The notes under the pieces are model-generated. The model worked only from the letters and a program-made list of their open reading frames with translations. It made no database searches and had not been told where the DNA came from. 62,425 nucleotides of DNA, from assembly GCA_934182605.1 (NCBI GenBank), contig CAKPRQ010000010.1, positions 1 to 62,425 on the forward strand, written 5' to 3'. The translations under genes and the position numbers were made by a program. This stretch comes from an uncultured Clostridia bacterium (GTDB lineage Bacteria; Bacillota; Clostridia; TANB77; CAG-508). Of the stretch, positions 45,503-54,139 are shown one piece after another. How positions within the stretch are numbered: position 1 is the stretch's first letter; every line of letters starts with the position of its first letter.

Positions 45503-47422
45503 TTATATATCTAAATTTTTTACGTACTTAGCATTAGCTTGTATAAAATCTCTCCTAGGACCTATTTCATCTCCCATTAAAATAGTAAATATTTCATCAG
45601 CCTTTATTGCATCATCTAAAGTAACCTTAATTAATATTCTAGTTTCAGGATTCATTGTTGTTTCCCATAATTGTTCTGGATTCATTTCTCCTAAACCTTT
45701 ATATCTTTGTATATTAGTATTTTCTCTTCCTATTTCTGCTAAATAATTTTCCATCTCTTCGTCTGTATAACAATATTTTTCAGGAAAACCTTTTTTAGTT
45801 ATTTTATATAAAGGTGGTTGTGCTAAATATACATTTCCATTTTCTATTAAAGGTCTCATATATCTAAAGAAAAATGTTAATAATAAAGTACGGATATGTG
45901 CACCATCAACATCAGCATCTGCCATTATTATTACTTTTCCATAACGAATTTTAGTTATATCAAAATCATTTCCAATACCTGCACCTACTGCAACAATAAC
46001 TGGATTTAACTTATCGTTTCCATATATTTTATCTGCACGAGCCTTTTCTACATTTAACATTTTTCCCCATAAAGGTAAAATTGCTTGAAACTTTCTATCT
46101 CTTCCTTGTTTAGCACTTCCCCCTGCTGAATCTCCCTCTACTATATAAACTTCACACTCTTCTGGAATTTTACTACTACAGTCTGCTAATTTTCCTGGCA
46201 ATGTTGTAGATTCTAATGCAGATTTTCTTCTAACTAACTCTCTCGCTTTCCTTGCTGCTTCTCTAGCCCTAGAAGCACTTATACATTTTTCCAAGATTGC
46301 TTTTGCTATATTAGGATTTTCTTCTAAATATGATGCTAAAATATCATTCATAGCAGACATTACATAACCTGTAACATCACTATTACCTAATTTAGTTTTA
46401 GTTTGTCCTTCAAATTGAGGTTCTTTTACTTTTACCGAAATAACAGCTGTAATTCCCTCTCTTATATCTTCACCTTGTAAATTTCCCTCATTTTCTTTTA
46501 AAATTTTATGTGATTTAGCATAATCATTAAAAACTTTAGTAAGAGAACGTTTAAAACCTTCTAAGTGAGTTCCTCCTTCTATAGTATTTATATTATTTAC
46601 AAAAGAATATATATTTTCTGAATATGCTGTAGTATATTGTATGGCAATTTCAACAGGAACTTCCCCACTTTTTTCGATATAAATTGGTTTTTCATTTATT
46701 TTTTCTTTATTTTTATTTAAGAATTCTACAAATGAATTTAAACCACCTTCATAATGGAATTCTGCAAATTTTTCAGGCTCTACTCTTTTATCTGTTATAG
46801 TAATTTTTAAACCTTTTGTTAAAAATGCCATTTCTCTAAATCTATCTTCTAATGTTTCGTAGTCATATTCTAATGTTTCAAATATTGTATCATCTGCTAA
46901 GAATCTAACTTTTGTTCCTGTTTCCTCTGCTTTACCAATCTCTGCTAAACTTTTTACTGTTTTCCCTCTTTCAAAAGACATCTGATACACTTTACCATCT
47001 CTTTTTATAGTAACCTCCGTCCAATTAGATAAAGCATTTACAACAGAAGCACCAACCCCATGCAAACCACCAGAAACTTTATATCCACTATCTCCACCAA
47101 ATTTTCCACCAGCATGTAAAATTGTATATACAGTTTCTGCCGCTGACAAACCTGTTTTTTTATGTTTATCTACAGGAATTCCTCTTCCATCATCCTCTAC
47201 ACATATAACATTTCCTGGTTCTATTGTTACTTTTATATTTTTACAATATCCTGCTAAAGCTTCATCCACACTGTTATCCACAATTTCATACACTAAATGA
47301 TGTAAACCTCTAATAGATACGCTACCTATATACATTCCAGGTCTTTTTCTAACAGCTTCTAATCCTTCTAAGACTTGAATTTGCTCAGCATTATATTCAT
47401 GTTCAAATTTTTCTGTTTCCAT
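45503..47422 (-). CDS. gyrB: DNA gyrase subunit B
   Basis: The 639-residue protein has the GHKL ATPase features (ENSVDEALAGY-like VDNSVDEALAGYC, VEDDGRGIPV, GGLHGVGASVVNALS), the TOPRIM motifs EGDSAGG and DADVDGAHI, and the C-terminal QRYKGLGEMNPEQLWETTM. It provides ATP hydrolysis for supercoiling with GyrA. It follows recF in the usual dnaA-dnaN-recF-gyrB order, but gyrA does not follow directly. The ATG is preceded by GGAAGGA. Confidence 0.97.
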   Translation of the reverse strand: METEKFEHEYNAEQIQVLEGLEAVRKRPGMYIGSVSIRGLHHLVYEIVDNSVDEALAGYCKNIKVTIEPGNVICVEDDGRGIPVDKHKKTGLSAAETVYTILHAGGKFGGDSGYKVSGGLHGVGASVVNALSNWTEVTIKRDGKVYQMSFERGKTVKSLAEIGKAEETGTKVRFLADDTIFETLEYDYETLEDRFREMAFLTKGLKITITDKRVEPEKFAEFHYEGGLNSFVEFLNKNKEKINEKPIYIEKSGEVPVEIAIQYTTAYSENIYSFVNNINTIEGGTHLEGFKRSLTKVFNDYAKSHKILKENEGNLQGEDIREGITAVISVKVKEPQFEGQTKTKLGNSDVTGYVMSAMNDILASYLEENPNIAKAILEKCISASRAREAARKARELVRRKSALESTTLPGKLADCSSKIPEECEVYIVEGDSAGGSAKQGRDRKFQAILPLWGKMLNVEKARADKIYGNDKLNPVIVAVGAGIGNDFDITKIRYGKVIIMADADVDGAHIRTLLLTFFFRYMRPLIENGNVYLAQPPLYKITKKGFPEKYCYTDEEMENYLAEIGRENTNIQRYKGLGEMNPEQLWETTMNPETRILIKVTLDDAIKADEIFTILMGDEIGPRRDFIQANAKYVKNLDI

Positions 47423-47580
47423 TACTTATCGCGTCCTTCCTTTTTTGTATTCTTTCAAATTATATATTAAAATAAGAAATAAGTCAAATAAAAAAATAAT
47501 TAATTAAAAAATATTTAGAAATTATATGAATATTTTTTTGATAATATTACTCAGAAAATTTTATATTAAATAATAAATAA

Positions 47581-48651
47581 TTATACAATTAACTTATCCA
47601 CATGTCCATTTTTTATATTAAAAGTTATCCACATATTATCCACTAATTTATCTGTACAAGTTATTAAAACTTGTGCTTCTTTCACACTATTTAAAAAACC
47701 TATTCGTCTTTTTTCATCTAATTCTGACATAAAATCATCTAATAATAAAACTGGGTACTCCCCAATCTCATCATATATAATTTCTAATTCAGATATTTTT
47801 AAAGATAATATAAAACTTCTAATTTGTCCTTGTGATCCATAAATATTTAATTTATTATTATTAATATAGATTTCAAAATCATCTCTATGTATACCTTTTG
47901 TTGTATAACCTTTTTGAATGTCTACATCTTCACTATTTTTTAATTCATTTAAAAATTGTTCTTTATTTTTAAAATTAGAAATATATTTAATATTTATTTT
48001 TTCTTTTTCATCTGTAATTTTAGAATGAATATTATTTATTTTATTTAATATTTTTTCTATAAATTCTTTCCTATAGTTATACACATTTTCTGCACAATTT
48101 GTTAATTGTTGGTTCCATATTTCTAATAATTCTTTATTTTTATTTTCTAATTTAATTTGTCTTAAATAATTATTTCTTTGTTCTAATATTTTTAAATATA
48201 AATTATAATTATAAACATAATTAGGTCTTAATTGACTAATCAAAATATTTAAAAATTTTCTTCTATTTTCTGGCACACCTTTTATTATATTTATATCATC
48301 TGGTGAAAATAAAACAATATTAATATTTCCTAATATTTCACTTAATTTTTTTAATTTAATATTATTTAAATAAAAATATTTTTTATTATTTATTTCTAAA
48401 TTAATTTTTCCTTCTCTATCTTTTTTTTGGTAATTTATTTCTACAAAAGAATTTTCTTTAGAAAATAAAATTAATTCTCTTTCTTTTTTAGTTCTAAAAG
48501 ATCTTCCTAATGCACATAAATAAATTGCTTCTAATATATTTGTTTTTCCTTGTGCATTATCTCCATAAAATATATTAATTTTATTTTCTAAATTAATTTC
48601 TTGATTTTCATAATTTCTAAAATTTTTTAATTTAATATTTTTAATATACAT
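47581..48651 (-). CDS. recF: RecF recombination mediator
   Basis: The 356-residue SMC-like ATPase has IKNIKLKNFRNYENQEINLE, Walker A GDNAQGKTNILEAIY near 31-45, the signature YGSQGQIRSFILSLK and Walker B PVLLLDDFMSELD. It helps load RecA at gaps. It starts 12 bases after dnaN; the S4-like yaaA gene often found between them is missing. Its 3' end contains two perfect DnaA boxes and one near match (47594-47644). Confidence 0.95.
   Translation of the reverse strand: MYIKNIKLKNFRNYENQEINLENKINIFYGDNAQGKTNILEAIYLCALGRSFRTKKERELILFSKENSFVEINYQKKDREGKINLEINNKKYFYLNNIKLKKLSEILGNINIVLFSPDDINIIKGVPENRRKFLNILISQLRPNYVYNYNLYLKILEQRNNYLRQIKLENKNKELLEIWNQQLTNCAENVYNYRKEFIEKILNKINNIHSKITDEKEKINIKYISNFKNKEQFLNELKNSEDVDIQKGYTTKGIHRDDFEIYINNNKLNIYGSQGQIRSFILSLKISELEIIYDEIGEYPVLLLDDFMSELDEKRRIGFLNSVKEAQVLITCTDKLVDNMWITFNIKNGHVDKLIV
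47594..47644 (-). other. DnaA boxes at the 3' end of recF
   Basis: TTATCCACA at 47594-47602 and 47625-47633, and TTATCCACT at 47636-47644. Single further boxes lie in gyrB (47274-47282) and dnaN (49409-49417). Confidence 0.6.
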
Positions 48652-48663
48652 TTTTAATCCTTG

Positions 48664-49782
48664 TTAATCTTCCCTTAATCTAATTGGTAAAATCATATAA
48701 ACATAATCTTCGTTTTCCACCGGTTTAATAATACATGGTGAAATATTTGTTCCAAATTCTACAAAAATTTCTTCATCATCTATAACTTTTAAAGCATCTA
48801 AAAAATATTTAGGATTAAATCCAATTTCTATATTTTTACCTTCTGTTGTTAGATACATTTCTTCTTTAGCATCACCAGTTTGATTTGTACAAGATATTAC
48901 TAATTTTCCAATATCTACAGTAACTTTCACTGGATATTTCTTTTCTTTTTCTATAGAAGATGAAGATATTAAACTAATCCTTTCAAAACAACTTTGTAAT
49001 GCATTTTTATTAACTCTTATTCTTGTATCCCAATTACTAGGTACAACATTTTCATAATTTAAAAACTCACCATCTAATAATCTTGTCACAACTTTGCAAT
49101 TATCCATTTCGAATAATGCTTGATTTTTAGAAATTCCAATTTTTATTGGTTCAAATGTATCTAATGTTATTTTATTAATTTCATTTAAAGTTTTTCCAGG
49201 AATAACTACAGAAAAATCATTTACTTCATTATTCAAATAAATTTTTTTCCATGATAATCTAAAACCATCCACAGCTACTACATTTAATTTATTATCTTTA
49301 ATTTCAAATAGGCAACCTGTAAAAATAGGTTTATTTTCTTCTGAGCTTACTGCAAATATAGTTTTTCTAATCATATTTTTTAAAGTATTTTGTTCAATTT
49401 CAATAAAGTTATCCACATTTATTTGTGGTAATTCTGGAAATTCATTAGGATTCATTGTTGTTAATTTATATAACGAACCTTCACATTCTATAACTAACAA
49501 ATTGTTTTCATTAACATTAATTATAATATCTGTACTAGGTAATTTTCTGATTATCTCGCTAAACATTATTGCATTGACAACTGTAGCTCCTTCTTCTTTT
49601 ATTTCTGCTTCTATTATACATTCTATTCCTATTTCTAAATCATAAGAAGTTAATTTTAATTCATTATTATTAGTTTGTATTAATATTCCTTCTAATATAG
49701 GCATAGTTGTTTTATTAGGTACACTCTTTACAACAGAATTTAATCCTTTTATTAATTTATCTTTTTCACATATAATTTTCAT
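48664..49782 (-). CDS. dnaN: DNA polymerase III beta subunit (sliding clamp)
   Basis: The 372-residue protein has three clamp domains, with MKIICEKDKLIKGLNSVVKS at the start, TMPILEGILIQ, FAVSSEENKPIFTGCLFEI and the ending YVYMILPIRLRED (family consensus MPMRL). It is the processivity clamp of replication. It starts just left of the oriC AT-rich region, so DNA unwinding occurs in its leader. Confidence 0.97.
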   Translation of the reverse strand: MKIICEKDKLIKGLNSVVKSVPNKTTMPILEGILIQTNNNELKLTSYDLEIGIECIIEAEIKEEGATVVNAIMFSEIIRKLPSTDIIINVNENNLLVIECEGSLYKLTTMNPNEFPELPQINVDNFIEIEQNTLKNMIRKTIFAVSSEENKPIFTGCLFEIKDNKLNVVAVDGFRLSWKKIYLNNEVNDFSVVIPGKTLNEINKITLDTFEPIKIGISKNQALFEMDNCKVVTRLLDGEFLNYENVVPSNWDTRIRVNKNALQSCFERISLISSSSIEKEKKYPVKVTVDIGKLVISCTNQTGDAKEEMYLTTEGKNIEIGFNPKYFLDALKVIDDEEIFVEFGTNISPCIIKPVENEDYVYMILPIRLRED

Positions 49783-50110
49783 TTTAAGACTCCTTTATAT
49801 AATAAATAAATAAATAATATATAGTAGTAGTAGTAGTAGGTCATGTGGATAATGTGGATAACTAGGTGGATAACTTTATTCCCTAGTGTTTTCACTGTGG
49901 ATAAAGTGGTGGAAAATTTAAAAAGTTATCCACAGAAAATTTGTCCGATGTGGATAAGTCGAGTTATCCACAAGTTATCCACACGTTATCCACATAGGTA
50001 TGTGGATAACCTTTCTAATCTTACTCTACCAATTATTTTCAGTTACAAAAGAAAAGTTTGTTTTACAAAAATATGTTCTATAAAAGTACGATTTTTTATT
50101 GATATTTCAA
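49783..50110. other. oriC: Replication origin oriC (dnaA-dnaN intergenic)
   Basis: Ten DnaA boxes fall in 166 bases. Nine are perfect TTATCCACA/TGTGGATAA: 49844, 49853, 49896, 49926, 49949, 49964, 49975, 49986 and 50001; one near match is at 49865. Six perfect TAG triplets at 49822-49839, a DnaA-trio, lie 4 bases from the first box and point into an AT-only stretch (49797-49821) before dnaN. This is the arrangement of the basal unwinding system known from Bacillus subtilis. The rest, 50010-50110, is AT-rich without boxes. Confidence 0.95.
49822..49839 (+). other. DnaA-trio (six TAG triplets)
   Basis: Six uninterrupted TAG triplets next to tandem DnaA boxes at 49844 and 49853. DnaA is known to polymerise along such triplets on single-stranded DNA to open the origin. 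Confidence 0.85.
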
Positions 50111-51458
50111 CTATTCTTTGTTTAAAATTATCTTTTCCACACTATCCACAATTAACTTTGTTTGATGATCTTTTCTAATATCCTCTTCTATTTTTTTATA
50201 AGCATGCATTGCTGTAGTATGATCTCTTTTTCCAAAATCCTCTCCTATTTGTTTAAAAGAAGCGTTTGCTAGTTTTCTACATAAATACATTGCTATTTGT
50301 CTAGGATAAGTAATATCATTAGACCTTTTTGAACTTAATAAATCTCGTTTATCTAAGCTATAATAATTAGCAACAACTTCTTGTATATAATCAATAGATA
50401 CTACTTTCTCTTTTTGAGATATTATATCATTTATAGCTCTTTCAGCCATTTCCATAGTAATTGGTCCTGTTGTTAAAGAAGCGTGTGCAACTACTTTATT
50501 GAAAGCTCCTTCTAATTCTCTAATATTTGTATCAATTTTAGTAGCAATATTATATAGAATTTCGTTATCAATTAATACATTTTTTGTTTCAGCTTTTTTT
50601 CTCAAAATAGCTACTCTAGTTTCAAAATCTGGGACTGAGATATCCACAATTAATCCCCATTCAAAACGAGTTTTTAAACGTGACTCTAAATATGGCATGT
50701 CCTTTGGTGCTTTATCACTAGATAATATAATTTGTGAACCATTTTCATGTAAAGTATTAAAAGTGTGAAAAAATTCTTCCTGCACCCTTTCCTTTTTAGC
50801 TATAAATTGAATATCATCTATCATAAGTACATCTATATTTCTATATTTAGCCCTAAATTGTTCATTAGTTTTATCTTTAATAGTATTTATAAATTCATTA
50901 GTGAATTTTTCAGATGTAACGTAAAGCACTTTTTTATTTTTATCATTTTTCACTATTTGGTTACCTATAGCGTGCATTAAGTGAGTTTTACCGTAAACCC
51001 ACGCCTCCGTAAATAAATAGTGGATTATATGCCTTACCAGGAGCATCTACTACTCCTTGAGCAGCAGCACTTGCAAAACTATTATTATCTCCAATAATAA
51101 AAGTATCAAAAGTATATAATGGGTTTAAATTAGTACTTCTATAGGAATATGTGTTTTCCACAGGAAGTTCAATATTAGAATTAGGATTTTCTTTTTGTTT
51201 ATTTAATTCATCTAAAGGTATAATATTTATTTCTCTATCAATGTTTGTTAAGAATTTAAAAGTATTATAAATCAAATTTTTATATCTACTGTTTAAAAAA
51301 TCTTGTGTAAATGAATCAGTTGTACTTATTGTAATTTGTTCATTATTTATCTCTACTAATTCTAATGGCTTAAACCAGGTATCATAAGTAATTGATGTTA
51401 CTTCTTCTTTAAAGTGTTCTTTTGCCTTATTCATCAGCTCAACATTATTTTGCGACAT
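50111..51458 (-). pseudogene. dnaA: DnaA initiator, with a one-base frameshift in Walker A
   Basis: Frame one (51458 to 50988) holds domain I (YDTWFKPLELVEI) and ends NPLFIYGGVGLR. Frame two resumes at GKTHLMHAIGNQ, then Walker B IDVLMIDDIQF, and ends with domain IV including GKRDHTTAMHAYKKIEEDI. The join falls inside Walker A (GGVGLGKT). Removing one base, the G at plus-strand position 50993, restores a complete protein of about 449 residues. DnaA is essential, so a sequence error or a recent lethal change in a sub-population is more likely than true loss. Everything else about the gene, including promoter and position, is intact. Confidence 0.92.
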
Positions 51459-51503
51459 ATCCCCATCCCCTTCATATATGATAATCCATTATTTTACCTA
51501 TAT

Positions 51504-51532
51504 ACTATATCAATTTCTTTAAGACAAGTCAA
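51504..51532 (-). promoter_or_regulatory. dnaA promoter
   Basis: Minus strand TTGACT, 17 bases, TATAGT, about 45 bases before the dnaA ATG. No DnaA box was seen beside it. Confidence 0.75.
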
Positions 51533-51580
51533 TGATTTTTGTAAAAATAAAAAATAAATTCATTAAAATCTTAAAAGTAC

Positions 51581-51610
51581 TTGACAAAATCTAGTAATTT
51601 ATTATATAAT
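51581..51610 (+). promoter_or_regulatory. rpmH promoter
   Basis: TTGACA, 18 bases, TATAAT, divergent from the dnaA promoter. Confidence 0.8.
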
Positions 51611-51703
51611 TTTAGTTGATTATTTGTAAAATAAATATTGTAATATAAATAAAAAGTATTTTTATTATAATAATTTAGAGTTAATAAATTTAGGAGGTGC
51701 AAA

Positions 51704-51838
51704 ATGAAGAGAACTTATCAACCTAAAAAAAGACAAAATAAAAAAGAACATGGATTTTTAAAAAGAATGGAAACAAGATCTGGTCAAGCTGTTTTAAAAG
51801 CAAGACGTGCTAAAAAAAGAAAAAGATTATGTGCGTAA
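51704..51838 (+). CDS. rpmH: Ribosomal protein L34
   Basis: The 44-residue protein MKRTYQPKKRQNKKEHGFLK..ARRAKKRKRLCA is a standard L34 with very basic composition. The ATG follows TAGGAGG. It heads the gene block to the right of the origin and is followed by its own terminator. Confidence 0.97.
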   Translation: MKRTYQPKKRQNKKEHGFLKRMETRSGQAVLKARRAKKRKRLCA

Positions 51839-51857
51839 AAACAAGTTCTTAAATATT

Positions 51858-51885
51858 TGCGGAACTTTAGGGTTCCGCATTTTTT
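51858..51885 (+). terminator. Terminator after rpmH
   Basis: TGCGGAAC pairs with GTTCCGCA, then six T residues. Confidence 0.88.
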
Positions 51886-51941
51886 AGATATCCACATTTT
51901 ATGAACAAAATGTGGAAAACTTAAAATTGAAGTGGTAGTGT

Positions 51942-52298
51942 ATGAAAAATACAGAAATGTTGAAAAAAAATTATGAATTTAAATATATTTTTTCGAAAGG
52001 AAAATACATATCAGGGAAATATATAGAAATATATATAAAAAAAAATAAGTATTCTAAAAACTTACTAGGAATAGCTATTAGTAAAAAGATAGCTAAAAGT
52101 GTTAAAAGAAATAGAATAAAAAGATTGATCAGGGAAAATTATAGATTATTAGAAAATAATTTAGAAGTAGGTTATAGTATAATAATTTTATGGAAAAAGA
52201 AAACTGCAATAGAAAATGCAACCTTTAGAAATATAGAAAAAGATATGAAAAATATATTTAAAATAGCTAATATATTGTTAGAAGAAGGAAAAGTATGA
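51942..52298 (+). CDS. rnpA: Ribonuclease P protein component
   Basis: The 118-residue basic protein has NYEFKYIFSKGKY and the RNR signature KSVKRNRIKRLIRENYR. It binds RNase P RNA to mature tRNA 5' ends. It overlaps yidD by 4 bases. Confidence 0.95.
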   Translation: MKNTEMLKKNYEFKYIFSKGKYISGKYIEIYIKKNKYSKNLLGIAISKKIAKSVKRNRIKRLIRENYRLLENNLEVGYSIIILWKKKTAIENATFRNIEKDMKNIFKIANILLEEGKV

Positions 52299-52513
52299 AA
52301 AGAATATTAATTTTTTTAATAGATTTATATAAAAAAATAATATCTCCGATATTTGAATATTTAGGAGTACACTGTAAATATTATCCTACTTGTTCACAAT
52401 ATATGAAACAGGCAATAGAAAAGTATGGTACGATTAAAGGAGTCTTTCTAGGAATAAAAAGAATATTAAGATGTAATCCTTTTTCAAAAGGTGGATATGA
52501 TCCTTTAATTTAA
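52295..52513 (+). CDS. yidD: Membrane protein insertion efficiency factor YidD
   Basis: The 72-residue protein has LIDLYKKIISPIFEYLG and the three-Cys pattern HCKYYPTCSQYMKQAIEKYG..RILRCNPFSKGGYDP, diagnostic for YidD. It assists YidC. Overlaps the rnpA stop. Confidence 0.95.
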   Translation: MKRILIFLIDLYKKIISPIFEYLGVHCKYYPTCSQYMKQAIEKYGTIKGVFLGIKRILRCNPFSKGGYDPLI

Positions 52514-52544
52514 AAAATAAATTTTTATGTACATAGGAGGGAAT

Positions 52545-53408
52545 ATGATAGCTTTTTTTGCAAACATATTTGGATATATACTTAATTTTATATACAGTAT
52601 ATTTCAAAATTATGGTATAGCAATAATATTATTCACAATTATATTAAAACTTGTTTTATTACCATTAACAATAAAACAACAAAAAACGATGCGCAAAACG
52701 AGTAAAATACAAGAAAAATTAAAAATAATACAATTTAAATATAAAAATGACCCACAAATGTTAAATCAAGAAACGATGGCATTGTACAAAAGGGAAAACA
52801 TGAGTCCTTTTAGTGGATGTTTAAGTGCAATAGTACAAATATTGTTATTATTAGCTATGTTCTATTTAGTTAGTAGTCCTTTAACATATATGAAAAAAAT
52901 AGATACAGACGTTATAAATACTTATAAAGAAGAGTTACAATTACAAGAAAAGGCACTAGCAACAGCATATCCTGAAATAAATATAATTAAGGAAAAGGGT
53001 AGTGTTGATGAAACAGTTAATTTAAATATGAATTTCCTAGGATTAGACTTAAGTAATGTTCCATCACAAAGTTTAACAGACCCAACAGTATATGTAATTC
53101 CATTGTTGTATGTAATATCTTCAGTATTTTCTATGAAATTATCTATGAACATGACTAAGAAAAATAAGAAAGAGAAAGAAGAAAATACTGAAACCAAGGA
53201 AAATAAAGAAAATACAGAACTAGATGCAATGGAAAGTATGAATAAAAATATGATGATAATGATGCCAATAATGTCAGTAATAATTTCGTTTATAGCACCA
53301 TTAGGTTTGGCTCTATACTGGTTAGTAAATAATGTTCTAATGATAATAGAAAGAGCTGTAATTACTAAATTTTTAGATAAAAAAGAGGAGGCTAATGAAA
53401 ATGCATAA
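52545..53408 (+). CDS. yidC: Membrane protein insertase YidC/Oxa1
   Basis: The 287-residue protein has five predicted membrane helices, the YidC core LFTIILKLVLLPLTIKQQKTM with the conserved charged residue, KENMSPFSGCLSAIVQILLLLAMFY-type helix pair, and IMSVIISFIAPLGLALYW. A charged loop (about 210-235) and short basic tail follow. The ATG at 52545 follows TAGGAGGG. It inserts membrane proteins, with or without Sec. Confidence 0.93.
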   Translation: MIAFFANIFGYILNFIYSIFQNYGIAIILFTIILKLVLLPLTIKQQKTMRKTSKIQEKLKIIQFKYKNDPQMLNQETMALYKRENMSPFSGCLSAIVQILLLLAMFYLVSSPLTYMKKIDTDVINTYKEELQLQEKALATAYPEINIIKEKGSVDETVNLNMNFLGLDLSNVPSQSLTDPTVYVIPLLYVISSVFSMKLSMNMTKKNKKEKEENTETKENKENTELDAMESMNKNMMIMMPIMSVIISFIAPLGLALYWLVNNVLMIIERAVITKFLDKKEEANENA

Positions 53409-54084
53409 AACATATATTTTCGAAGGAAATACTACAAATGAAGCCATAGAAAAGGGATTAAAAGAGTTAAATGTATCTAAAAATCAAGTGGAAATAAAAG
53501 TATTAGAAGAAAATAAAAGAAGTTTTTTTAGCATATTAGCACCAAGAATAGTAAAAGTAGAAATGACATTGAAAGAAGAACGTAAAAGGCCGGAAAAACC
53601 TGTAAAAAAAGAAATAATAGCAAGTGAAGAAGATATTGAAAAATCTAAAATCATTATAGAAAAATTTATAAATGAATTTATTGAGAAAATGAATATTAAT
53701 GAGGTAGGATATAGTATAATATACGAAGATTCTCTTTTAAAAGTTAATTTTGAAGGAGATAAATTGAAAGTTTTAATTGGTTATAGGGGAGAAACTTTAA
53801 ATGCTTTTGAAAACATATTAAATGCTATATTAAAAGGTAACCATTTAAATGTAAGAGTATTCTGTAATATAAATAATTTTAGAGAAAACCGTGTAACAGC
53901 ATTAAATGAGTTAGCAGATAAAGTATCTAAAACAGTTATAAAAACAGGTAAGAAGGTAACTTTAGAGCCTATGTCAGCGTATGAAAGAAAAATTATTCAT
54001 ACAAGATTACAAAATCATAATAATGTAACAACTTATAGCGTTGGAGAAGGAATAAATAGAAGAATTGTAATTGCATTAAAATAA
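53401..54084 (+). CDS. jag: Jag/KhpB RNA-binding protein
   Basis: The protein has Jag_N (KTYIFEGNTTNEAIEKGLKE), a KH-like domain with LIGYRGETLNAFENIL, and a C-terminal R3H domain (SAYERKIIHTRLQNHN). Of two starts, 53395 is 3 bases from AGGAGG and 53401 is 9 bases away; I prefer the second. It overlaps the yidC end, as usual for this pair. Confidence 0.93.
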   Translation: MHKTYIFEGNTTNEAIEKGLKELNVSKNQVEIKVLEENKRSFFSILAPRIVKVEMTLKEERKRPEKPVKKEIIASEEDIEKSKIIIEKFINEFIEKMNINEVGYSIIYEDSLLKVNFEGDKLKVLIGYRGETLNAFENILNAILKGNHLNVRVFCNINNFRENRVTALNELADKVSKTVIKTGKKVTLEPMSAYERKIIHTRLQNHNNVTTYSVGEGINRRIVIALK

Positions 54085-54091
54085 AAATAAG

Positions 54092-54118
54092 ACCCAAAAG
54101 TGAATCTTTTGGGTTATT
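54092..54118 (+). terminator. Terminator after jag
   Basis: ACCCAAAAG pairs with CTTTTGGGT, five-base loop, then TTATTTT. Confidence 0.85.
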
Positions 54119-54139
54119 TTAGAAATTGGAGGGAATATT

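Noticed and set aside
51459..51703. Second half of a bipartite origin upstream of dnaA
   Set aside because: No DnaA box was found in this gap; it holds only the divergent dnaA and rpmH promoters.
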